Assembly (NCBI GenBank): GCA_033060915.1
Contig: CM065397.1
Location: 29,371,501-29,435,500 of the forward strand
Direction: 5' to 3'
Origin: Euryodendron excelsum
Taxonomy: Eukaryota > Streptophyta > Magnoliopsida > Ericales > Pentaphylacaceae
DNA: 64,000 nucleotides
Shown: positions 1 to 11,192 of the stretch, in pieces
Layout of the letters: every line of letters begins with the position of its first letter
Numbering within the stretch: position 1 is the stretch's first letter
The notes under the pieces: generated by a model
What the model was told of the DNA's origin: nothing
The model's input: only the letters and a program-made list of their open reading frames with translations
Databases searched by the model: none
Made by a program: the position numbers and the translations under genes

Positions 1-185
1 TGACCTAACTCACCTTAACAAACTTAGGCGACGACTCTGAATCTTTTCCAAAGGTCTTTATTCAATGTTAATTTCTAGTTCAAACCTAGTCGCACTCGTC
101 CTTCTAGGAGGATGAGTCTAACAAGAGAGTACCGTGTTTTTCTCGCTTATGTGTTTTCTTGAGTGCGAAAAATCGAAGCGCGACA
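1..185 (+). mobile_element. 3' end of a long Tat/Ogre-like LTR (element A, probable 5' LTR)
   Basis: Terminal about 185 bp of an LTR ending in GCGCGACA. It aligns by eye with the ends of the copies at 8,150-8,331 and (reverse strand) 3,260, 14,629 and 37,397; shared words include TCCTTCTAGGAGGATGAGT and the GAGTGCGAAAAATC-type end. The next bases form a primer-binding site, so this is the 3' edge of a 5' LTR read on +. That fixes the sense strand of the whole family. The rest of the LTR lies left of the window. Confidence 0.75.
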
Positions 186-537
186 GCTGGCGACTTTGTT
201 GAGAACGCTTAGAGCATTAGGCCATTATCATGTCTCTTCAACCTCCAGTTATCTAGAATCTTCTATTAATAAGTCCAATTCTATCCACTTTAAATTTTGG
301 ATCTTCTAAATATCTCGTGAATGAAACGAAGCCCAAAATTAGGTTTTTCGTGTGACTTGGAAATTTTATACCTCCAGACATATGCGGGGATTTATTCTCG
401 TCCAAACAATTTATTTGATTTGAAAGGGTTGTTGATTTTGGAAAAAGTTTCGGAGTTGCCACCGGACATTTAAGGTGTGCTAGGTCACCAAATGGTTTTA
501 ATGCAAAAAAAAAAAAAAAACATGGTTTTAATGCAAA
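186..537 (+). mobile_element. start of the internal region of element A, noncoding
   Basis: Sequence between the primer-binding site and the target-site duplication of the solo LTR that begins at 543. I see no coding similarity. The small minus-strand frame here has no recognisable domain. The internal region resumes at 8,337. Confidence 0.5.
188..206 (+). other. primer-binding site of element A
   Basis: TGGCGACTTTGTTGAGAAC begins two bases after the LTR end at 185. It resembles the TGGCGACTCTGCTGGGGA-type site of plant Ogre/Tat Gypsy elements (known from the family, recalled rather than searched), with several C-to-T or G-to-A type differences. The position directly after a terminal CA supports the call. 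Confidence 0.65.
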
Positions 538-538
538 A
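492..538 (+). repeat. poly(A) tract between two 17-bp direct repeats
   Basis: ATGGTTTTAATGCAAAA occurs at 492-508 and again at 522-538, separated by about 12 A and one C. Perfect long direct repeats bracketing only poly(A) look like a LINE-machinery insertion that kept nothing but its tail. Replication slippage over a short duplication is the alternative. Confidence 0.6.
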
Positions 539-915
539 CACGTGTAAGCACCCCATTTTTCCCCCCTCGGAAATTTTTGATCTAAAGTCGTTCTCCAATA
601 AAACGTCACAACACTATCAAGCCCCAACTGGCTTTCAAAAGATCACTTCAACCTTCCAAGAGCAAAGACGCACTCCAAGCTCATATGGTCGTTTCAAAGC
701 CAGAATGATCAAAATACCCCTAGGCATTCCACGCAATTTTCAAGAACGGGCGGTCTTCGAAACCCTACTCCAACACTGTCGAAATGACAGAAACACTCAT
801 AAACTTTGAACGGTTCACTTCTGGCGTCTGCTAGCCCACCGACATAGAATGTCTGTTGTCCCATGGCATCAAGAATTTTCCTAAGAACAAGCAATCTCTG
901 AAACCATTCGCCAAA

Positions 916-1120
916 ACCATTAGAGTGGCAAAAGCGCTTAAAAACTATCAAATCACCAGAGTGGCGAAAGCACTCACAAATAGATTAATACAAGCACACC
1001 GCAAGTAACCTTATGTTAAGAGACCGAGTACGCCTCTTGGCCGTAGCATGTTTATCAAAGAACATATGCCTTCCGAAACCAACTCGTCACAACCATTAGA
1101 GTGACAAAAACACTTGTAAA
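916..1120 (+). promoter_or_regulatory. U3 motif repeats (TTAGAGTGGCAAAAGC type)
   Basis: A motif of about 20 bp, TTAGAGTGGCAAAAGCGCTT or close variants, occurs near 918, 957 and 1,095, with a diverged form near 780. Its reverse complement (CACTCTGACGGT type) recurs in C near 5,360-5,560 and in F near 41,620-41,750. It also survives in the LTR remnant near 49,265. Repeated short motifs in U3 are typical of LTR enhancer blocks; the regulatory role is inferred. Confidence 0.4.
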
Positions 1121-2250
1121 CCTAGGTCAACACCGACGCCTGCTAGCCCTGTATGGTGAAAAATGACCATTTTGTCCCTAGTAAGCCAACACGTCTTTTG
1201 AAAAAGTACCAATCTCGAGATGGTAAGTCCACCCTCAATACTGTCTCTATACAGTTTGGAATGCTCAAAATACCATTCAAACAGGTCACAGTTCCATTTC
1301 GGCCAACTTTGGTCAAAATGACTATTTTGCCCCTAAGCACCCCGGCACGCTCCCCAAAAAGTACAAGTTACCCAAAGCAGTACGACCACCCCAAACTACC
1401 TCTAGGTAGTCAAATATACCCTTGCTACCGAATATAGTCCATTACAGACTTATTTCGTCAAGTTCCAGTCAAAATGACTACTTTACGCCAACTTGCCCAA
1501 GCACATTTTTAGACCACACTCATTCTGAGAATTAAATCGGCATTCATTGGGACACTCCAAAGAGGGTTCTTTCATTTCCAGATGAGTCCCCTGACTCAAA
1601 ACAAACTTTTATCAATAAAAGCTTCATAGAGCGTGTCACGGACGCTCCTCCAAGCTACTTTTCCTTCACTTTCATAGTTAAAACGCACCATCAAACAATT
1701 AACGAAATGCACAAATTAGGAAATTTCAAGAAGCCTGAGTGATTGGTTAAAACGCAGTATCAAATGACTTGAGAAATCTATAAATCAGGAAAGTCTTTTC
1801 GAGGGACTTTCCATTAGTATGGTTCAATCAAGATGGTTGCTTCGCAAAGGCCACAATTGCATGGATCAAAAACGACTATTTTGGAAAACTAACCAAGCAT
1901 CTCGCAGATGCTCCTGAAAGCTTATTTTTAAGCCCGCTTCCCAAGGCAATATCTCTCATTTAAGAGAAACTGTCAAGAAATGTTGCCGCCATGCCTGATT
2001 TCTCTAGATCTTTCCCATATTACACAAATATCGAGACAAAACGGGTATAAAAGTTCCCAGTAGGGGAGCATAAGCTACGAGTGCCCAGTTTTTTATTAGA
2101 TCCAGACAAAACTTGTCTTGTAGCCCAAGTTTGGAAAGTACAGGGGTGCCACGTGTCACTGTTTCAATAGGTGAGTCTAGGCGCACGTATTATATGCACC
2201 TGGACCATTTTTGGCCCAGCGCATGTAAAACAAGAACCCAAAATCAAATG

Positions 2251-2260
2251 CCTATAAATA
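2251..2260 (+). promoter_or_regulatory. TATA box of solo LTR B
   Basis: CCTATAAATA in the sense strand of the LTR. The same word is at 22,998-23,007 in LTR D. Antisense equivalents are at about 21,109-21,125 (E) and 40,733-40,746 (F). Conservation at matching positions supports it as the U3 core promoter. Confidence 0.6.
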
Positions 2261-3259
2261 CCAGGCCACCCCTTGTGTATTTCAAAGACGAAAACAGTAA
2301 CTAAACTCTGCCTAATTCACTCTAAAAAATAAAAAATTCTAAAAAGCTTTAAGTCTCATAAGTTTCAAAGAAGAAGTCCAAGCCATTTGAAGTTCAAGCT
2401 TCCAACAATGGTAGATTAAAGATTACAAGACCAAAGGTATTCTCCATTTAAGCTTATATACCCCCCACTCTCTTTTCTCCCTCCTAGCTCACTATAGCTA
2501 TTCTCTATTTTAATCCACATTTTCTACCTCTTTCTATTGCATGCTTAAACTAAGAGAGCTCCATAGCCATGCCTAGACAAAAGCCTATTAGAACCACAAC
2601 ATCTAGGGACCTCTTAAGGGCCTCATTGTAGATGGTACGACCTTGGAGCACCTTGCAATGTGGTGAAGCAAAGCCTTGTATGACCATACCCTTCGCATTC
2701 TACTTGTTATAATATTCATGTTATACTTGCAATGACTTTTTTTTTTTTTGTGTTTAAAACCTCTTTTCAAAACACCATTGTCATTATCTTCAAAGGCTCT
2801 TCAAAGTTTATGTCAAAATCTTTTTCAAAATGTCTCTATAATGCTCTTTAAATTGGAGTTTCTTAAGATTCAAGCCAAAGAAAGCCTTAGGTTTCAATGC
2901 CTTAGAAATCCTTTAATACCATCTAGGGTGCATTATTTTATTTCATTCTCTTGTGTTTTTCATAAAATGGTTTTCAAAACAACCCTCTCTAGAATGGTTT
3001 TTCAAAGTTTTACTCTCTTAAGTTTGTGATTAAAATGGATCCAAGACAACCCTCTCTTGAGTGGTTTTCAAGAATCAACCATATAAATCATAGGCTCACT
3101 TGAGTGGTTTCAATTTATTAAAATACTTTTCAAAACAACACTCTCTAGAGTGGTTTTCAAGTTTTTGCTCTCTTGAGTGGTTTTCAAAAATCAATCATAT
3201 GAATTACATGCTCCCTTGAGTGGTTTTAATAAAATGGTTTTATGAGTTTTCTACATAAA

Positions 3260-6119
3260 TGTCGCACCTTGATTTTTCGCACTCGAGATAATATGTGGAA
3301 AACACACGGTACTCTCTCGTTAGAACTCATCCTTCTAGAAGGACAACTGCGACTAGATTTGAATTGTAAATTGATTTCAATAAGGGTTTTTGAAAAAAGG
3401 TTTGAAGGTTGGTTATGTATAGGGAAAATGCACTAAGCTATCACCCTATTCCACCCTTGCGATACCTATATGTCTTTTTAGGCTTAAGACTTAAAAAATA
3501 GTTGAAATTTCCTAACTCAGGGTTAGAGTTGAACTAGGGCTTAGGTATCCTAGGGTTTAGATAACCTAGGGTTTAAACATGCACTTAAAAAGTTTGATTT
3601 CAGGAAAGTTTTGAATTCGGAAAGATTTTATTTTAGGAATGTTTTATTTCAAGCAAGTTTTCATTTTAGGAAATACTTGATTTTAGAAAGATTTGATCTA
3701 GGAAAAGATTTGAATTTAGAAAGGTTAGAATTTGAAGTTTGGAAAGTCGAAATTTGAACAGATTTGATTTTAAAAAATTGAATTTGAAAAATTGAGTTGT
3801 AAAAGATTTGACCTAGGTTTGAGTTAACTTGGGATTTAAGCAATCCTACGACCTAAAATTTATGCAATGTACTTAATTTGGAAAGATTGGATTTCAATGA
3901 AAAAAGGAAAGTTTTGCTTTTGGAAAGTCTTAAAATTAGAAAAAATTTGAATTAAGAAAGATTGGAATTAGAAAATATTTTATTTCTATTTTCTAAAATA
4001 GAAGATTAGATTTTATTTCCAAAAATAGGATATTTGATTGGGTTTCCTATTTGGACAAGATTTGATTTAACTTGAAATTGGAAAATTTTAGTTTTGAAAA
4101 CCTATCATTTTATGTGATTTTGGAGTTAGAAAATCTATAATTTCATGTAAAAATGGTTTTGAAAATCTATGATTTGATACAAATAGAAAGTCATGATTTT
4201 ATGTAAGAAACCTAGGGTTTCCTAAACATAGACTCTGTGGTTTTGACTTGGACTTCAAGACAAAGGGTTTTTGGAAAGTAAATCTTTGAGAAGAATTTTT
4301 AGAAAATGAATTTGCAAAACTATTTTAAAAAGGTTTGAATATAGATTTTTGAAAGTCTTTTAAATATCTCACTTTCCTGAAACGATTCAAATCATGAGAA
4401 GGCAAGAATCATTATAGGATTGTGATTTTGAAAAGAACTAGGGTTTGAAACCCTAATATGGACTTTAATGGTCTCATTGAATGTAACACTTTCCTAAAAT
4501 AACCCTAACCATGGAATGGCTAGAATCATCTTAGGGTTGTGATTTTGAAAATAAGTAGGGTTTGAAACCCAAATTTGGACCTTGATGGTCTCATTGAATG
4601 TAACACTTTTCTAAAACAACCCAATCCATAGAATGGTTAGAATCATCTTAGAAATGTGGTTTTGAAAATAACTTTGAAAATAGCTTTTTTGGATGCAAGT
4701 TTTAAAGAAAGCTTTTGAATATGATATTAAATGCAATGTATAAACACAACAACCACAATGCAATAGGGACGTGAACATATAAGATTTGGCTTCACCACAT
4801 AACCAAGGGGACCGGACTCACACCGTCTTAGGTTGAACTTAAAGAAAATCCCTGATACGGTGACTTCCTCCAAGGCCTTCCTAAGCATGAACTAGAGGAG
4901 AGTGTTTCAATGGATTGCCAGTTTGATACCCAAATCCGGTGTGATTGAACAAGGCGACCAACCTACTCGGAGCAAAATAGTCATTTCGCATCGAGTTTAC
5001 CGAAATGGACTCAAAATAGTCTAAAAAGGTACTAGAAGGTTGGGAATACTATTAGAAGTATTCTTGAAATGTAATCGGTTTGATACCCAAAGCCAGTGTG
5101 GTTCCTAGAGGCGATTGGTTACCTAGGGGCAAAATGGTCATTTTGACCGAATGCTCTTGGAATCGATCTGGAAACAACCGGAAGGCACTAGAGCATGCTA
5201 GATTATCTTTGAGACAATCTTAGAAGGGTGGACTTACTGGTTTGAGGTCTTAGGTACTTTCTAGAAAAGCACGCCCGTGGGGCCCGCCGAGGGTGTCTTG
5301 GTCATTTTTTACCAGAATGGGCTAGCAGGCACTACTATTGACCTAGGTTTTGACTATATTCATCACTCTGACGGTGTGTGACGAGTTGGTTTCCAAAGGT
5401 ATCCCGTCCTTTGGTAAACGTGCCACAGCCAAGAGGCGTGTTTGGTCCTGTGACATAAAAGATTTGTTGGCATTCCCAATGTCGACCTGTTTGCTAGTGT
5501 TTTTGTCACTCTGATGGTTGCAATGTTTGTGAGCATTTCTATCACTCTAACGGTGTGCGTTCATTCTAGAAACTACCTGATCTCAGCAAATTGTTGGATA
5601 GTCTTATCGCCTGAGGGATCAACTTTCTCAAAAGACATGCCAAATAACAAACATTTTACGTTGGCGGGCTAGTAGGCGCTAGAAGTGAACCGCTCTACCA
5701 TCTCAGGGACTTGGGTTCCATCCCAATCGTTGGGTGTGAAAGGACTTATCATTTTGAGGGATTTTATACTTTCTCGGTAAACGTGCCATGCTGGATGGAC
5801 TTACCGTCTGAGGGATCAACTTTCTCAAAAGACGTGCCAGATTGAGTTTGATTGGCTTGGACTATAAATGAAACCAGAATTAAGGTTAAAATAAGGACTT
5901 ACCATATTTAAGAAGTCATGCCAACTAGAATTGGATCAAGCAATTCTCCAAGGGCATTTTGGTCATTCTGCTTCTATAGGGGCTGGTGGGCCCGCAAAGT
6001 GGTTGATTAACTAGATTGAGTCTAGAAAGGCAGTTTGGGCTTAAATGTGTCTGTGTCAGTTTGAATGTGAGTCTAGTCGGGCCGGAGATTACTAAACCAA
6101 CAAAAATGGGGTGCTTACA
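3260..6119 (-). mobile_element. solo LTR C, antisense within B
   Basis: On + it reads TGTCGCACC to GGGTGCTTACA, the reverse complement of the family ends. It is flanked by perfect ATAAA duplications (3,255-3,259 and 6,120-6,124), which makes it the best preserved insertion of the nest. It is 2,860 bp, much shorter than F. By eye it lacks a block of about 870 bp holding the TATA box (F 40,300-41,165) and about 200 bp near the U5 end, so it is probably transcriptionally dead. It has no coding capacity. Confidence 0.8.
3580..4350. repeat. purine-rich low-complexity tract of LTR C
   Basis: Degenerate runs of GGAAAG/TTTGAATT words with strong purine bias on + (pyrimidine-rich in the LTR sense strand). 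The same tract recurs at about 19,250-20,080 (E) and 38,100-39,860 (F). Length differences between copies suggest expansion by slippage. Confidence 0.6.
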
Positions 6120-6439
6120 ATAAAATCATAAGATTTTTCACATGAAACCATAGTTTTCAAAATACACTTTAAAAGTTTCATGTATAAAAGGTCACTTTCC
6201 AAACCTTTCAAAACCATTAGTTTCAAAACCCTAATCCAAAACTACCTTTCAAAACCACTAGGTTCAAAAACCTAGCCCAGAACTATTTTCAAAAACCCTA
6301 GTTCATCCTAAACCTAGTTGATTAACCCAAGGTCATCCTAACCCTACTTAGTTAACAAAACTCTAGTTCAAAACCACCTTTCAAAACCACCTTTTAAAAC
6401 CACTAGGTTCAAAAACCTAGCCCAGAACTATTTTCAAAA

Positions 6440-6715
6440 CCCTAAGTCATCCTAAACCTAGTTGATTAACCCTAGGTCATCCTAACCCTAGTTAGTTAAC
6501 CCTAGGTCAAAATAACCCATGTTAGTAAACTCTAAGTTATCCTTACCCTAGTTAGTTAACCTTGGGTCATCCCAACCCTGGTTAGTTAACCCTAAGTCAT
6601 CCTAACTCTAGTTCAACCTAACCCAAGTTAGTTAACCCTAGGATATCCTAACCCTACGTCAACCTAACAAAAGTTAATTAACTCTAGGTCAACCTAACCA
6701 CAAGTCTCAAATTCA
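6440..6715 (+). repeat. 30-31-bp tandem repeats rich in AACCCTA words
   Basis: About eight degenerate units built on CCTAGGTCATCCTAACCCTA plus GTTAGTTAAC, inside the U5-side part of LTR B. A related tract is at 24,120-24,460 in LTR D. The AACCCTA word resembles the plant telo-box, but the 30-bp period and the LTR position exclude a telomere. Confidence 0.55.
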
Positions 6716-8336
6716 AGTCATAAATTTAAAAATCATTTTCACACTTGTTTTCCAAAATCTTCACTCTCTTGAGTATTCAAAAATAATATTGACAAAATCT
6801 TTTCAAATGGTTTTATAAACTCCTCAAAGTGTTTTCAAAAGTTCTCTTAAACTTGTCTTAACCAAAAGTGGCTAGACACTTAGCATTTTCAAAATTACAT
6901 TCTAAAATTATTTTCTAAAAACTCACAACTCTAAGGGTGGTACTAACCTCCTCATAGTTAAAGTTTCCAAAGGAAAGTGATACATTAAATGAAACCTTCA
7001 AGGTTCATATTGGGATTTCATACCCTAGAGGTTTTAAAATATCTCTTTCAAAAAAGAATTTCAAGAGTCAAATTCTTGAGACGACCTTTGTCTTCTATGG
7101 TTAAGGTTGTCCAAGAAAAGTGATATATCATAGAAGAGTTTACAATCCTAAAGTTTTCAACACCCAAAAGGAAATTTCTAGCTCATTTGCCAAAATGAAT
7201 TTTTCAAAAATCATAACCCTAAGGGAGTTTAGCTTGATCAATAACTAATCTCTTGAAGCTAATGAAACATTCAATCAAGCCTTTCATTAGGCATAGAAAA
7301 TTCATTCAAAACTTTTCAAGGCAAGTCTTCAAAAGTTTTCATTTCCTCCATATCCAAATTCTATTTTCAAAACATCTCTAACCAAGTTTTTAAAACATTT
7401 CCAAACTCTCTTGAGTTGATGTCAAAACACTTTCAAATCTCCTTCGACTCACTCTGAAAAACACTTCAAAACTCTCTTGAGTTCCATTTCAAAAAACACA
7501 TTCCAAAACTCTCTCGAGCTCATTTTCAAATCAAAACTCTCTTGATTTCAAGTTTCAAAACCTTCTACGACTCCTTCGAGTCGGCTTTTCAATTGTGCTT
7601 TTGCACAAACTATAACTGACCTGATTCTCGCCAAATGAGATACATAGCCAACCTAAATAAGAGCCGTCATAACCTTCATTTCAAGTCAAATATCCTTTTA
7701 AAGCTTTCTTTCTATTCAAAAGTACTTTTCAAAAGTCTAATTTCAAAAACTTCCTATTCTTTTAATAGCCTTTCCAAAAACATACATCATGCATCATTCA
7801 ACCCAAAAGTGATGAACCAATCCCATTTTCAAAATTATGTAATTGGATATAATGAATATTGGACAACTGGAGATTTAGTGAGTGAATTAAGCATAAATAG
7901 ACATGTAGGTACTGAAAGGGCGGGGTAGGATAATGATCTTAGGATATCTTCCCCACACAACCAACCCCCAGACCCTAAATCTCTAGTTTCAAAGACCAAT
8001 TCAGAGTCACATTTCAAAAGGGCTTTAAACTATTTTCAATAGGTTGGTAAAAATCTTATTTCCTAAAATCTTTTCTAGCAGGCATTTTCAAAATATTTTC
8101 AAAAAACCTAAGTTTTGTTTGTAGACTACACTTAGTTTTAGGTGACCTAGCACATCTTCAATCATTATAGGTGGTGACCCCAAATCTTTTTCAAAAAGTC
8201 TTTATTCAAATCAATTTTCAAGATTAAAGCCCCATCACACTTGTCCTTTTAGAAGGATGAGTCCTAACATAGAGAGTACTGATTTTACCCGAGTCAAGAC
8301 TTAGGCTCGAGGTAAAAATCGGGACGCAACAACATG

Positions 8337-11158
8337 ATATGTAGGTTTGGAAAGATTCCAATCATTTTGAAAAGGCATTTTTGTCAATTTTTTAAAGGCC
8401 CTTTACGGTTTAACTCCATTTTGGTTTGCATAATCAGGTCTAGACTCGAGGATCCTTTTACATGTTGGGAAGCGTATACATTTAAAGCATAACACCCAAC
8501 CCTGCCTAAAATTAGCATCACCTCTGCTCTAGAAACCTCTTTTCCAATGTCTATCAAATTCAGCCTCATCATTATCGTCATCATTGTGCTTGTATGCATG
8601 CATCATGTAAATTGTGTGAAGTTGAGAATGATTGTGTTTATATGCTTATGCTACGTACTGATGTGCATGTATAAGGAATGCATAAATGTAGGCAGCATAA
8701 CTGCCATGCTACTTATGAATGCAATGCTATTGATCAAAAAAGGGCTTATGCCAGACTTTTGAAAAGGTTCATTTGACTGCTTTTGAAATGTTTATCACTC
8801 CACTTGGGGAGGTTTTGAGATGTTATTCCAATAAAGGAACAAAATACTGATGCTTATGATGAGCTTTGATTGAGCCTAAAAAGAGAATTCAAACTGCCAA
8901 TATATTTTAAAAACGCAGTTTGGGGTTGACTTTGGAACTATCTCCCACTCCTTGGGAAAAATGTGAAATATGATGGCCCGTGTCTATGGACAAAACTCTG
9001 GCTTAAAATGTTGGTTCCCTATTTGTTTAGGGACAGATGACCGAGCCTAGGAAGACAACCTATACTACCTATGTACCCTAGCTATGTAACGATCAGGTCA
9101 GACGTAGTTTATCCTAACCGGTGGCCAGGGTTTGTGAACAAAACTCCAGCTTAAAAGGGTTATTTCCTGTTTGCTAGGGAAAAGGGAACCGAGCCTAGGA
9201 AGAAAACCCAAACTTCCTACATATCCTAACTATGCAGGGAGCAGGTCGAATGAAGTTCAACATGTGTTGAAATGGCTATCATGGTTTCCTATTTCCGAAA
9301 AGGTATCTAGTGGCCCGAGCTCTACGGATGAAACTTCGGCTTCAAAGGTTGATTCTTCGTAAGACGGAAGAAAGGTGACCGATTTGGGAAGAAAACCTAG
9401 ACTGCCTACGTACCCTAGCTGTGTAGAGATCAGATTAAACATAGTTCAAATAGGACTACTGGCCCGGGGTTTGTGAATAGAACTTCGGCTTACTAGGGTT
9501 ACTTCTCTACATGTTCAATGAGAGATGGCCGAGCCTAGGAAGAGAACCCAAATAGCCTAGGTATCCTAACTATGCAGGAATTAGGTCAAGCGTAGTTTAT
9601 ACATGATGATAGAATGGTTATAATTGGATTCCCATATGTTGGGAAAGTATCTGATGGCCCGGGATCTTATGGACAAAACTCTAGCTTAAATGATTAACGG
9701 GGCCTATCAAGGGAAAGATGACCGAGCCTGGAAAAGAACCCAAATAACTTACATACCCTAATTCCGTAGGGATCAAGTTAGAAATAGTTTCTGCCGACTT
9801 CAAAATGAAAAGAGAATAACGCCACAGAGCTTTCTAGCTTTTGATAGAAAGGTTATGAGAAAATTGTGGTTTTTATGCAAGAATTTGATAAATGATTGGA
9901 TTTTTGAAAAAGGATCTTCCCCATTTTATGCAATTTTAGCCAGTTTGTACTACTTTAAAATGGCTAACTTAGTCCACAGAGGAATTTAGTGTTTCGATAA
10001 GAGGTTTTGGCTAGTGGCAACTATAGAGCATACGCACACAAATTTAGAACTAGAGTTTGGGTCATTTTTTCAAAAAATAGGAGTTTTTTGTGACAAGGGC
10101 CATTTTGTCATTTTGATAATTTTAGCAATTCTGGTATGGAAGATCCTATAACAGAAATCGAAGAGCATAAGTGTTATGGCTATGATGGTAATCTGTGCTT
10201 TTGTTTAAGAAAACGATGATTTTCCAAGGAAGGGTATTTTTGTCATTTTGTCAGGCCACGTATTTTTGAAATGGAAGATTCGTGTAACAGCAACTGTAGA
10301 GTATACGTACTGTGGCTCATGACGATGGTCTGGACATTTGTTTTGAAAAATCTATTTTTCAGGTCTTCAACCGGGTATTACGATGGCTTATGATCGGCAA
10401 AAAATGCAGTTTTGGGTTCGAAAATGGGCATTATGACTGCTCTGATGAGTCAATATGCAATTTTATATTTGAAAATGGGCAATATGACGGGTTATGATGG
10501 GCCAAAATTCAAGTATGGATGGACATGCTGACACATTATGCTGGCTAAAACCATAACAAGGCCACCGAAAACTAAGAAGGAGTAGAAGCAGAAATGCCTG
10601 GTTTCCATGGCTTGAATGTAAGTTTATGTACCTTGAGTGATTTTGACATAGTTTCGGCTTAGTTTGGATGTAGTTTGGTTACCGAAAATTGGGCAGACTA
10701 ACGGCTAACCAAGGAGCTATTTGGAGCCGTGAAACAGACAGAGGTCTGGCTATGTTGGAGGGATGGTAGGTGTTGGAATTCGCCCCTAGTAATAAGTTAG
10801 ATACTAAATAAGCCATTCCAGATACCATAGCATCGTAATAGCTTCAGTCGGAACTTAAATTGACTAGTTTGAATTACACCTCTTTACTGGTGAGATTTCA
10901 GCAACACTTCGGCCTAGCTAGACACCATTTTCATTGTTTCCATCAGACCGAGTTCTGGCTAATTGGGAGGAGTTTTTGAATCCTCGAGATTGTAAAAGCA
11001 TTATTCCAGCTATGCAGAGGGGTTCTTAGAAACCATTGATTGGGCAGCACTTTAGCTAGGATCGGGTGATTCTGAACTAGTCAATTAGATAGGGGATCGG
11101 CTTGGCCGAGGTTGACCTAGCCGAATTTGGTGACATAAGGCCGGAAGGCTCTCTTCTC

Positions 11159-11160
<2 letters not shown>
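8337..11160 (+). mobile_element. internal region of element A after solo LTR B, noncoding
   Basis: It resumes directly after the ACATG duplication. It contains the 340-bp higher-order repeat at about 8,990-9,800. After that (9,850-10,560) come loosely repeated stretches with words such as GTATTTTTGTCATTTTG and GAAAATGGGCA. The last part (10,560-11,160) is unique-looking. I find no gag, protease, RT, RNase H or integrase motif in any frame. Confidence 0.45.
8990..9800 (+). repeat. 340-bp higher-order tandem repeat of alternating 148/192-bp units
   Basis: The landmark CCGAGCCTAG (or a variant) occurs at 9,041, 9,189, 9,379, 9,529 and 9,722. Spacings are 148, 190, 150 and 193 bp, so a two-unit block of about 340 bp recurs. 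Each unit holds an 'accgagcctaggaag' segment, then 'cctacgtaccctaactatgcagg' type wording and a 'tagttta' end. By eye the units have drifted well apart. Confidence 0.65.

Positions 11161-11191
<31 letters not shown>
11161..11191. repeat. (GA)n microsatellite
   Basis: Uninterrupted GA run of about 31 bp at a boundary in noncoding retroelement sequence. Confidence 0.9.

Positions 11192-11192
<1 letters not shown>

Larger units (their letters stand above)
543..8331 (+). mobile_element. solo LTR B, interrupted by antisense copy C
   Basis: It starts TGTAAGCACCCC and ends GGGACGCAACA. The flanking 5-bp target-site duplications are ACACG (538-542) and ACATG (8,332-8,336), differing by one transition. 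Without the nested copy at 3,260-6,119 and its duplication it is about 4.9 kb, close to the 5,015-bp copy at 37,397. It has no internal region and no coding capacity, so it is best read as a solo LTR left by LTR-LTR recombination. U3 is about 1.7 kb, with a TATA box at 2,251. The R-U5 part is very long, AT-rich and full of CTCTxxAGTGGTTTTCAA-type words. Confidence 0.75.

Noticed and set aside
6170..6715. Interstitial telomere (AAACCCTA words)
   Set aside because: Period is about 30 bp, not 7 bp, and the tract is a normal part of the LTR family.
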